From: an uncultured Bacteroidota bacterium
GTDB taxonomy: Bacteria; Bacteroidota; Rhodothermia; Rhodothermales; UBA10348
Assembly: GCA_937877085.1 (NCBI GenBank)
Contig: CALEEY010000095.1
Span: forward strand, 1-37,512
Length of the DNA stretch: 37,512 nucleotides
Reading direction: 5' to 3'
This document shows positions 30,038 to 37,512 of the stretch, piece by piece. The notes beneath the pieces were generated by a model. The model was not told the origin of the DNA. It searched no databases and was given only the letters and a program-made list of their open reading frames with translations. The translations under genes were made by a program, and so were the position numbers. Position 1 is the first letter of the stretch. Each line of letters begins with the position of its first letter.

Positions 30038-31657
30038 ATGACGACACTCGATATTGCCATCGTGGCCACTTACATGTTAGGGATCATGGGTATCGGGATC
30101 TATGCCGGATACCGAAAGAATACCTCCAGTACACAGTTTTTTCTGGCTGGAAAATCTCTCCGTTGGCCGATTATTGGTGCGGCCCTTTTCACGGCAAATA
30201 TCTCTACGATTCACCTCGTGGGCCTCGCTGCCGATGGATATCGGATCGGCTTTGTGGTGGGCAATTTCGAATGGATGGCCACGTTTACGCTCATCGTGTT
30301 GGGCTTGATATTCGTACCGTTCTACCTGCGAAGCAATATCACGACGCTACCAGAATTCCTTGAGAAGCGGTACAGCCCTGCCCCAAGGTTGATTTTGGCG
30401 GTCATTACCGTCATTTCGGCCCTGTTAATCCACATTGGAATTAGCATCTATGCTGGAGCGATGGTATTCCTGTACTTTTTTGGGATACCCGTGCTTTGGT
30501 CCGTGGTCGCCATTGCTGTCGTTGCAGCCACCTATACCATTATCGGCGGGCTTCGAGCCATCGCAGTCACGGACTCCATTCAGGCTGTCTTGCTACTCTC
30601 TGGGGCCATTGTTCTGACCCTTTTTGCCATTTTCGCCTTGCCCGAACACGGCATCCATTCTTTCGCAGATCTGCAAGCAGCCGTCAAGCCTGACCAACTG
30701 AACATGCTGCACTCATTCCGGAATCCAGAGACCGGCAGACTGAACGAGTATTCCTGGGTGTCGGTTCTTTTAGGCTATCCCATATTGGGAATCTGGTATT
30801 GGTGTACTGATCAGACCATTGTACAGACAACGCTGGGTGCACGAAGCATGAGGGACGGTCAATTGGGGGCCATCTTCGCTGGGGGGCTCAAAATCCTACC
30901 CCTCTTTTTTATGGTACTACCTGGCGTTCTGGGATATGTCCTGTTTCAAGATATTATTGAAACCCCAAATGACACGTTGCTGGTCATGATTCAAGAACTC
31001 TTGCCAACCGGTTTGAAGGGCCTGCTAGCTGCGGGAATGTTGGCTGCTGTGATGAGTACCGTTGAATCGGCCATGAACAGTACGGCAACAATTGTAGCAG
31101 AAGACATTGTCAAGAAAATGCGCCCTGAGACCAGTGATAAGGCGCTTGTAACTATTGGAAGAATCACCGCTGCGGTTGTAATCGTTCTTGCCATCTTCTG
31201 GTCGCCTTACGGTGGTAAATTTGTGAGCATCTTCGAGGCCATCAATAAGATCCCAATGATGTTTGCGCCTGCCATCACGTGCGTGTTTCTCTTCGGAGTT
31301 TTCTGGAAACGAGGCACTAAGGAAGCAGCTGTTTCGACCTTAGTGTTCGGTCTAATAATTGGCGTCGCTTATTTCCTCGTAGACCTTCCGGTGATAGGGG
31401 ACACACGCCTTGTTGCAGATACCTTGGGCATCCCGTTTATGCAAGTGGGATGGTGGCTGTTCTGCCTGTGTTCAGTGGTCTATGTGGTTACCAGTCTCCT
31501 GACTCCTCCTACGCCCGATGCACAGCTTGAGGCCATTCAGTGGGAACCACCAATGAAGGCCATTCTAGGTACACGAATAGACAGTTTAACCGACCCAAGA
31601 GCCGTGTCAATCGGTTTGGTTGTGCTAATGGCCATCCTGTATTTCTGGCTGAGTTAA
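30038..31657 (+). CDS. sodium:solute symporter (SSS) family transporter
   Basis: 539 aa; FFLAGKSLRWPIIGAALFTANISTIHLVGLAADGYRIG, YTIIGGLRAIAVTDSIQAVLLLSG, GLLAAGMLAAVMSTVESAMNSTATIVAEDI are SSS/SGLT motifs. Confidence 0.93.
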   Translation: MTTLDIAIVATYMLGIMGIGIYAGYRKNTSSTQFFLAGKSLRWPIIGAALFTANISTIHLVGLAADGYRIGFVVGNFEWMATFTLIVLGLIFVPFYLRSNITTLPEFLEKRYSPAPRLILAVITVISALLIHIGISIYAGAMVFLYFFGIPVLWSVVAIAVVAATYTIIGGLRAIAVTDSIQAVLLLSGAIVLTLFAIFALPEHGIHSFADLQAAVKPDQLNMLHSFRNPETGRLNEYSWVSVLLGYPILGIWYWCTDQTIVQTTLGARSMRDGQLGAIFAGGLKILPLFFMVLPGVLGYVLFQDIIETPNDTLLVMIQELLPTGLKGLLAAGMLAAVMSTVESAMNSTATIVAEDIVKKMRPETSDKALVTIGRITAAVVIVLAIFWSPYGGKFVSIFEAINKIPMMFAPAITCVFLFGVFWKRGTKEAAVSTLVFGLIIGVAYFLVDLPVIGDTRLVADTLGIPFMQVGWWLFCLCSVVYVVTSLLTPPTPDAQLEAIQWEPPMKAILGTRIDSLTDPRAVSIGLVVLMAILYFWLS

Positions 31658-31681
31658 TTTTTCTTCAGTGTCTTCTTGGTC

Positions 31682-31788
31682 GTGGGTCGGTATTCCTCGG
31701 ACTGGAAGAAATCAACGGAAACGGATTCAACATCCGCTGACTACTTAATGGTATGTTGATTTCTTCAACGTCCTCGCCATCTCGCCCC
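31682..31788. repeat. Hairpin element copy 2, same orientation as copy 1
   Basis: GGAC 31699-31702 / GTCC 31770-31773; GAAGAAATCAAC 31705-31716 / GTTGATTTCTTC 31755-31766; 38-nt loop. Same core and same TG versus AAC asymmetry as copy 1; outer arms only partly complementary, so outer borders are approximate. Confidence 0.85.
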
Positions 31789-31876
31789 ACTCCCCTTTGG
31801 GGGGCTCAGATCCTAACAATTCCCACTAATCTCGAAAGCCCTTCAACTTCCTTTTGGGGGTAGAGGGGCATTTTGA

Positions 31877-31910
31877 GGACATTCGGAAAATGTCCCATTT
31901 TCCGCAGTCC
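31877..31910. other. Overlapping alternative hairpins
   Basis: CGGAAAATG-TCC-CATTTTCCG (31884-31904), inside GGAC/GTCC, competes with GGACATT-CGGAA-AATGTCC (31877-31895). Confidence 0.6.
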
Positions 31911-31953
31911 GAGGAATGGCCCTTTACTTCCTGATGTGATGGCGGAGCGGGTG

Positions 31954-31971
31954 TGTTTCGCTGGCGAAACA
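31954..31971. other. Palindrome TGTTTCGC-TG-GCGAAACA, possible operator
   Basis: 8-bp perfect arms with 2-nt centre. Confidence 0.4.
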
Positions 31972-32075
31972 GTTTTGAGAGTGGCACGCGGGGAATATGA
32001 TCGTTTTTAGGTTGTTTTGGAGGGTTTTGTGGTCTGATAGCGGCGCGGCATGGCGCTTCCAAAAGAAGCAAGGTT

Positions 32076-32106
32076 GCAGGGGGCGGGTCTTTGACCCGCC
32101 CCCTGC
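32076..32106. other. Perfect 14-bp GC-rich hairpin with TTT loop
   Basis: GCAGGGGGCGGGTC-TTT-GACCCGCCCCCTGC; no T-tract after it on the plus strand. Confidence 0.8.
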
Positions 32107-32239
32107 TCCGTTTATACGTTTACTGCGAAATGTGCGATCCATTGGACCCACTCTGATGGATCAATGGTTAATGGGGCAGCGGCAGTTTAGGGTTAGAGAC
32201 TCGCCCACCAAAGAATTCAGTTAAACGAACATCGCAACC

Positions 32240-33658
32240 ATGAACATTTTTCTGACAGGCGCCACAGGATTTATTGGCCGAGCCCTCGTTCTTCGTTTAC
32301 GACGCGATGGACATCAGGTCACCGCTTTCGTGCGCAACGAAAAGCGTGCTCGGTCACTGTTGGGCCACGAGTGTACGTTTCTTGAAACTAGCGTCGACCC
32401 GTCTGCACTCAAAAAGGCCATAGCGGCATCAGATGCCGTCATCAACACTGCGGGAGAACCGTTGCTAGGAAAACGGTGGGATGAGAAGCGGTTGGACTCC
32501 ATTCGAAAAAGCCGGCTGGATGTGACGAGGCAATTAGTAGATGCCATGGCCCAGGAAACGGCACCCAAAGTCTTCATTTCGACAAGTGCCGTCGGTATTT
32601 ACGGAGATGGCCAGGATACTATTTTGACGGAAGAGTCAGAAGCTGGCACCGATTTTTTGGCAACATTGTGCCGCGACTGGGAATCTGAAGCCATCAAAGC
32701 CCGAGATCTTGGCGTTCGAGTCGTGCGATTGCGCATTGGCGTCGTTCTGGGTCGAGGCGGAGGTGCATTGGATCAAATGCTTTTGCCATTCAACCTAGGT
32801 GTGGGTGGTCCGATCGGAACCGGCAAACAATATGTGCCTTGGATTCACATCGAAGACCTCGTTGACCTTTTCGTAGCCGGGTTAAACAATCCTGCTATGT
32901 CGGGCGCTTTTAATGCAACAGCGCCCACCCCCGTCACCTTTAAAGCATTTGCAACGGCTCTCGGTAAGCAGTTGAAGCGGCCTTCATTCATACCCGTTCC
33001 CGAGTTTGCCGTCAAACTTCTTTTTGGTGACGCCTCGATCGTCCTTTTGCAAGGCCAACGCGCCATTCCGGCCCATACCCAAAAGGTTGGCTTTACGTAT
33101 CGGTTTGAAACCATTGAAGCTGCACTCGCAGATTTGCTGCAAAACGACTTTGTCAAAATTGAAGATGCTGGTTCTGACTATCCCCAATCGGAGTATCTCC
33201 AAAAAACGCCTCCAGCGTTCGTATTGCAGACATCAACAGTGATCGACCGACCCATTGAGGAGGTCTTTCCTTTCTTTTCGCGGCCCGAAAACCTCGGATT
33301 GATTACCCCGTCGGCTATGCAATTTCGCATCACGAGTCTTCCAGATGTTATGGAAGATGGGGCCTTGATTGATTACACATTGAAAGTGGGCCTCGTGCCC
33401 ATTAAGTGGCGAACGCGGATAGAAGACTGGGAAGACGGTCGCAAGTTTGTTGATTCTCAGCTCGAAGGCCCCTACAGCTGCTGGTGGCACGAACACTCGT
33501 TTACCCCAGACGGCAATCGGACGATTATGACTGACCGCGTGTTTTACACACCGCCCGTTGGCCCCATTGGCCGGGCAGTCAACTCTCTGTTCATAGCTGG
33601 ACAATTGCAGCAAGTGTTCGGATACCGCTCAAGCGTACTCCGACTTCGTTTCGGTTGA
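32240..33658 (+). CDS. TIGR01777-type SDR epimerase fused to SRPBCC-like domain
   Basis: 472 aa; MNIFLTGATGFIGRALVLRLRRDGHQV, INTAGEPLLGKRWDEKRLDSIRKSR, FISTSAVGIYGD; C-terminal VIDRPIEEVFPFFSRPENLGLITPSAMQFRI (SRPBCC). Confidence 0.92.
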   Translation: MNIFLTGATGFIGRALVLRLRRDGHQVTAFVRNEKRARSLLGHECTFLETSVDPSALKKAIAASDAVINTAGEPLLGKRWDEKRLDSIRKSRLDVTRQLVDAMAQETAPKVFISTSAVGIYGDGQDTILTEESEAGTDFLATLCRDWESEAIKARDLGVRVVRLRIGVVLGRGGGALDQMLLPFNLGVGGPIGTGKQYVPWIHIEDLVDLFVAGLNNPAMSGAFNATAPTPVTFKAFATALGKQLKRPSFIPVPEFAVKLLFGDASIVLLQGQRAIPAHTQKVGFTYRFETIEAALADLLQNDFVKIEDAGSDYPQSEYLQKTPPAFVLQTSTVIDRPIEEVFPFFSRPENLGLITPSAMQFRITSLPDVMEDGALIDYTLKVGLVPIKWRTRIEDWEDGRKFVDSQLEGPYSCWWHEHSFTPDGNRTIMTDRVFYTPPVGPIGRAVNSLFIAGQLQQVFGYRSSVLRLRFG

Positions 33659-33714
33659 GAAGCACCGATGTTGCGCTAGAGAAAGTCAAGGGTGGCACCA
33701 AGAAGCTCCATGCG

Positions 33715-34776
33715 TTATATGCGCTGAAGCCGAATGGGATAGGTTTGCTCTGCGTTCCACTGACAAACGTAGATGTTTTTGTCTTCGTCAATGCATACGT
33801 CGTGGCAGTGGTGAAATACTTTTTCCTGTTGAACCATCACCTGTAAAACGCCATCCCGGTACTCAGGAGCCGTACCCCCGGGATTCGATACCACCGTGCC
33901 TTTAGAATCCAAAATGGTCACAAAACCCGAATTCGGAGTTTGGTTCAGGTACTTTAGCCGCGACCAACAGGCTCCAGAATACAACATATCATCATCAATA
34001 ACGGCGCGGCAGACAAAGGCTCCCGGTAAAAACAAGGTTTCCAGATATTCGCCTTCCATGGTGAACCTTTTGAACGCGTTGTGGCCGCGGGACGTAATCA
34101 ACAGGGTATCAGGACCCGGCCCCCGGCTGTCTACGCATACCCCGTGTGCCGTGGAAAATTCAGCATCTCCATCGCCCCGTCCACCGAATTTTCGGATGAA
34201 GTGACCTTCCTTTGAAAATTGCAAAATCCATTGGCTACCGTACCCGTCGGCCACATATACGTCGCCATTTGACGCGACCGCTGTTTCTGTGGGATGAAAA
34301 TTGTCGGTCTCTGGGTAGACTCCAATATCTTTGGGAACAGGTAACCGCATAACCTCGCGCCCCTCCAACGTGGTTTTAACCACTTGCGGATTTCCGCCAA
34401 ACCCATTGTCGCAGATCCACAAATACTCCGCATCCCCTTCGTCTGAGATGGTTAGGCCGTGCCCATCCGGGAATGAATTGCCCCAACTTCCGAGATACTT
34501 GCCACTTTTATCATAAATAATAATGTTGTTCTTGGTCTCGTCGGTAATCATGATGAGGCGACCAAACCGATCTTGCACCATTTCGTGGCAATTCTTAACC
34601 GGAGTAGACATCGGATCTAAATTTCCCCAGTCTCGGTCTACCGAATATTGAAAGTCGCCGTGGCCAATAATCTCTTTGGGCGCGGCTTTTTTTGAGATGA
34701 TGTGTAGTGCGCGCGGCATAAAAGATGCTCCTGCTGTGGCTAGAAGGCCGTGTTTGGTAAACGTGCGTCGGTTCAT
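33715..34776 (-). CDS. Tat-exported NHL/six-bladed beta-propeller-like protein
   Basis: 353 aa; Tat-like MNRRTFTKHGLLATAGASF; FGRLIMITDETKNNIIIYDKSGKYLGSWG, YVADGYGSQWILQFSKEGHFIRKFGGRGDGDAEFSTAHGVCVDSRG. Confidence 0.82.
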   Translation of the reverse strand: MNRRTFTKHGLLATAGASFMPRALHIISKKAAPKEIIGHGDFQYSVDRDWGNLDPMSTPVKNCHEMVQDRFGRLIMITDETKNNIIIYDKSGKYLGSWGNSFPDGHGLTISDEGDAEYLWICDNGFGGNPQVVKTTLEGREVMRLPVPKDIGVYPETDNFHPTETAVASNGDVYVADGYGSQWILQFSKEGHFIRKFGGRGDGDAEFSTAHGVCVDSRGPGPDTLLITSRGHNAFKRFTMEGEYLETLFLPGAFVCRAVIDDDMLYSGACWSRLKYLNQTPNSGFVTILDSKGTVVSNPGGTAPEYRDGVLQVMVQQEKVFHHCHDVCIDEDKNIYVCQWNAEQTYPIRLQRI

Positions 34777-34915
34777 GGTATCGGATAGGCTGGATTAATC
34801 TCGAAGTATATGGATTTCTGTGATTCAATTCCGATGGTAGCGGTACAAAAACCATTTTCAATTGGTCGAATTTTAAGATTGACTATCTGATGTGTTTTGC
34901 CCGATTCTAGCAGGA

Positions 34916-37300
34916 ATGAAGCATTCAATTTCCATAGGGATTGTAGTCGCCCTCTTTTCCGGGTGCGGGCCAGCGAAAGTTGACTTCAATGCCGACATTC
35001 GGCCCATTTTGAATGATCGTTGTGTGACCTGCCACGGTGGCGTCAAGACAAATGCAGACTTGAACCTTCAGTTTCGAGAGTTAGCTCTGTTAGGCGGCGA
35101 ATCGGGAAACCCCGCCATTGTCCCGGGCGATGCGGATGCGAGCGAGTTGATTCGAAAGGTGACGCACGCCAATGCCAGCGACCGTATGCCGAAAGACGAA
35201 GCCCCGCTTTCTGAAGAGCAGATTCAAAAGCTTCGTGATTGGATTAATCAAGGCGCTGAGTGGGAAACCCATTGGGCCTATGTCGTGCCGGTAAAGAGTA
35301 CACCTCCCGTCGAAGATGCGTGGATTCGGTCGCCAATTGACTCCTTCGTCTTGGATGCTTTGCGGAAAAACGGCCTGGATCCCGCTCCAGAGGCCGATTG
35401 CCATGTGTTAGCGAGGCGCGTGAGTCTCGATTTGACCGGTTTGCCGGCTACGTATGAACAAGCTGCAAGCCTATGTGAGACAGGCAATTACGAGAAATTA
35501 GTTGACGAATTATTGGCTTCCCCTGCGTTTGGCGAGCGCTGGGCTGCCCTGTGGTTAGATTTGGCTCGATATGCCGATTCTAAAGGCTATGAGGCCGATC
35601 GCGAACGCTCCATTTGGCGCTACCGCGATTGGTTGATTGATGCTTTTAATAAGGACCTACCCTTTGACGAGTTTACGATTGAACAATTGGCAGGCGATTT
35701 ACTGCCCAACCCAACCACCGAGCAGCTCATTGCGACGGCGTTCAACCGAAACACCATGACCAATGAGGAAGGTGGCACGGACGACGAAGAACACCGGTTT
35801 GCCTCGGTGGTGGACCGGGTAAATACGACTTGGGAAGTGTTTCAAGGGGTCACCATGCGCTGCGTGCAATGCCACGGCCATCCCTATGACCCCTTCGTGC
35901 ACGAGGACTTCTACAGCTCGTTTGCACTATTTAATAATACAGCCGATTGGGATCAGGCCAGCGAAGAGCCGGTTTTGCGCGAATTTGAAGCCGCCCACCA
36001 GGCTAAGGGCCAAGAGTTACTCAGCGCGTTGGCCAAAGTGAACGCCGCCATCAGCGATGGCGTGGCGGGAGCGGCCATGAAGGAGACATTAGCGAATTGG
36101 GAAACGACGCTGGACGACCCTCAAGTGGTCGGGATGTTGTTGAACACCTCCAAAAACGAGATTCGGCGCATCGCCGCGAAGCCCATTTCCGAGCGGAGTC
36201 CCTACGAAAAGACGTTTATTCAGGCGCGTTTTGCGGATGCACATGAGTCCGTTAAGGATCTTCGAGAAGAGCGGAATAAGCTTCAGGGCGAAATTAACAA
36301 GCTAAAGCCGATCATCACCCCGGTCATGAAAGAGCTTCCGGCCTCTGCCCAGCGAGAGACAAGGCTCCGAACCAGAGGCAGCTTTTTATCCCCTGCGGAC
36401 GTCATGCAGCCCGCCGTTCCCAAAGTCTTTCCGCCCCTGCCGACGGGTGAAAAAGCGGATCGCTTAGCTTTTGCTAAATGGTTGGTTTCGGACGAAAATC
36501 CGTTAACCGCTAGGGTTACCGTCAATCGTTTTTGGGAGCAGCTGTTTGGACTCGGCATTGTTGAATCGAGCGACGATTTTGGGACGATTGGGATTGCCCC
36601 GACACATCCTGAGCTATTGGACTGGTTGGCCGTTCAATTCAGCCAAGACCACCATTGGAGCCAGAAGGGAATTTTAAAAGAGATCGTGCTTTCAGCTACG
36701 TATCGTCAGGCGTCGGTTGTGACACCGCTAAAACTGGAACGGGATTCCCGCAATCAATTGTACTCTCGTGGCCCTCGGTTTCGCTTGTCGGCTGAGCAGC
36801 TAAGGGATCAGTCGCTGGCGGTAAGTGGCTTATTGTCCCGAAAACAGCACGGCCCCTCGGTCATGCCTTCCCAGCCAGCGGGCGTATGGAAAAACCCCTA
36901 TAACGGCCAGCAATGGGTGCTCGCGGAGGGGGAAGATCGGTACCGAAGAGCCATTTACACCTATTGGCGTCGCACCAACCCCTATCCAGCAATGGCCCTG
37001 TTTGACGCGCCTTCCCGCGAATTCTGTATTTCCCGCCGCATCCGGACCAATACCCCGCTGCAGGCGCTGGTTACGCTCAATGACCCCGCGTTTTGGGAGG
37101 CAGCAAAGGCGCTTGCAGCCAAGATGGAGTCCGCTAAGGGTTCGATGGAAGATCGGGTGCGGTCCGGCTATAGGCTGGCTTTGGCCCGAGACCCCGATCC
37201 AAGGGCCTTGGCGACTCTTGTTCAGTTGGCCTCGCAAACATCGCTTCCCGTTGTGGCCAACACCATTCTCAATTTGGATGAGTACCTGACAAAAGAATGA
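34916..37300 (+). CDS. PSCyt1 - DUF1549 - DUF1553 protein (no LamG domain)
   Basis: Start at MKHSISIGIVVALFSGCG (lipoprotein-like). [61 protein letters not shown]; coiled-coil-like LREERNKLQGEINKLKP in the middle. Confidence 0.92.
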   Translation: MKHSISIGIVVALFSGCGPAKVDFNADIRPILNDRCVTCHGGVKTNADLNLQFRELALLGGESGNPAIVPGDADASELIRKVTHANASDRMPKDEAPLSEEQIQKLRDWINQGAEWETHWAYVVPVKSTPPVEDAWIRSPIDSFVLDALRKNGLDPAPEADCHVLARRVSLDLTGLPATYEQAASLCETGNYEKLVDELLASPAFGERWAALWLDLARYADSKGYEADRERSIWRYRDWLIDAFNKDLPFDEFTIEQLAGDLLPNPTTEQLIATAFNRNTMTNEEGGTDDEEHRFASVVDRVNTTWEVFQGVTMRCVQCHGHPYDPFVHEDFYSSFALFNNTADWDQASEEPVLREFEAAHQAKGQELLSALAKVNAAISDGVAGAAMKETLANWETTLDDPQVVGMLLNTSKNEIRRIAAKPISERSPYEKTFIQARFADAHESVKDLREERNKLQGEINKLKPIITPVMKELPASAQRETRLRTRGSFLSPADVMQPAVPKVFPPLPTGEKADRLAFAKWLVSDENPLTARVTVNRFWEQLFGLGIVESSDDFGTIGIAPTHPELLDWLAVQFSQDHHWSQKGILKEIVLSATYRQASVVTPLKLERDSRNQLYSRGPRFRLSAEQLRDQSLAVSGLLSRKQHGPSVMPSQPAGVWKNPYNGQQWVLAEGEDRYRRAIYTYWRRTNPYPAMALFDAPSREFCISRRIRTNTPLQALVTLNDPAFWEAAKALAAKMESAKGSMEDRVRSGYRLALARDPDPRALATLVQLASQTSLPVVANTILNLDEYLTKE

Positions 37301-37512
37301 ATGTATTTGACGAAGCGAAATTGAGGTTGGCAGAACTTCACACCCGCCGACATTTTCTTAAGTCGTTTACGGCCGGTTTAGGCGGAGCCGCCCTGTCCTC
37401 GATTATGGGGGGTGCCGCTTATGGTGCGGCCGGTTTGGGCGCCGGTGTTCCTGGTTTTGGGGGAGTCGGAGCAGCAGGCGGAATGCTTGGGATGGATCCG
37501 TTGTCTCCGCGG
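37297..37512 (+). CDS. DUF1501 protein, 5' part only
   Basis: Manual translation MNVFDEAKLRLAELHTRRHFLKSFTAGLGGAALSSIMGGAAYGAAGLGAGVPGFGGVGAAGGMLGMDPLSPR: Tat-like signal as in the first DUF1501 protein; ATGA overlap with the preceding DUF1553 gene. Open at window end. Confidence 0.85.
   Translation, partial: MNVFDEAKLRLAELHTRRHFLKSFTAGLGGAALSSIMGGAAYGAAGLGAGVPGFGGVGAAGGMLGMDPLSPR

Noticed and set aside
26557-31773. Hairpin elements as integron attC sites around a cassette
   Set aside because: The AAC...GTT layout is superficially attC-like, but AATCAAC/GTTGATT do not match RYYYAAC/GTTRRRY, the interval is a multi-gene operon rather than single-gene cassettes, and no integron integrase is visible.
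32076-32106. Perfect hairpin as a Rho-independent terminator of the symporter operon
   Set aside because: It lies more than 400 bp after the symporter stop and has no T-tract, so I list it only as a hairpin.
31826-32224. Small ORFs in the intergenic region (81, 75 and 75 aa)
   Set aside because: Overlapping on both strands, low-complexity composition, no recognisable family, and they run through the palindromes.
1-37512. CRISPR array, prophage or IS transposase
   Set aside because: No regularly spaced direct repeats and no phage or transposase protein motifs seen on either strand.

Overview
The window is a ~37.5 kb chromosomal segment from what looks like a free-living, probably marine Bacteroidota/Rhodothermota-like bacterium. 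The lineage is an inference from gene content; no rRNA marker is present. I see no tRNA, rRNA, CRISPR array, phage genes or transposase. Five blocks are visible. (1) 1-9.0 kb, minus strand: a DUF1080 (3-keto-disaccharide hydrolase-type) gene cut by the window start, a DinB-like protein, lipoproteins, a DUF6526 protein, a DUF5916/CBM9-like outer-membrane protein and a large VPS10/BNR-repeat protein. (2) 9.2-16.5 kb, plus strand: a compact cyanophycin-type operon, iadA - cphB - cphA - CphA-like Mur ligase without an ATP-grasp domain - VanX-like D-Ala-D-Ala dipeptidase lipoprotein, whose last four genes overlap by 1-4 nt. (3) 16.6-26.4 kb: an ABM-like monooxygenase, a pirin, a TPR protein, a PSCyt1/DUF1549/LamG/DUF1553 protein, DUF1501, and an APC permease fused to EIIA- and RCK_C-like domains. 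(4) 26.5-31.8 kb: a four-gene polyol/sugar-type catabolic operon (Zn-ADH, PfkB kinase, Fe-ADH, SSS symporter) bracketed by two same-orientation copies of an asymmetric hairpin element that matches no element I recognise. (5) 31.7-37.5 kb: a palindrome-dense intergenic region, a TIGR01777 epimerase-SRPBCC fusion, a Tat-exported beta-propeller, and a second DUF1553/DUF1501 pair cut by the window end. The best candidates for something undescribed are the paired hairpin elements around the catabolic operon and the ATP-grasp-less CphA paralog coupled to a VanX-like dipeptidase.
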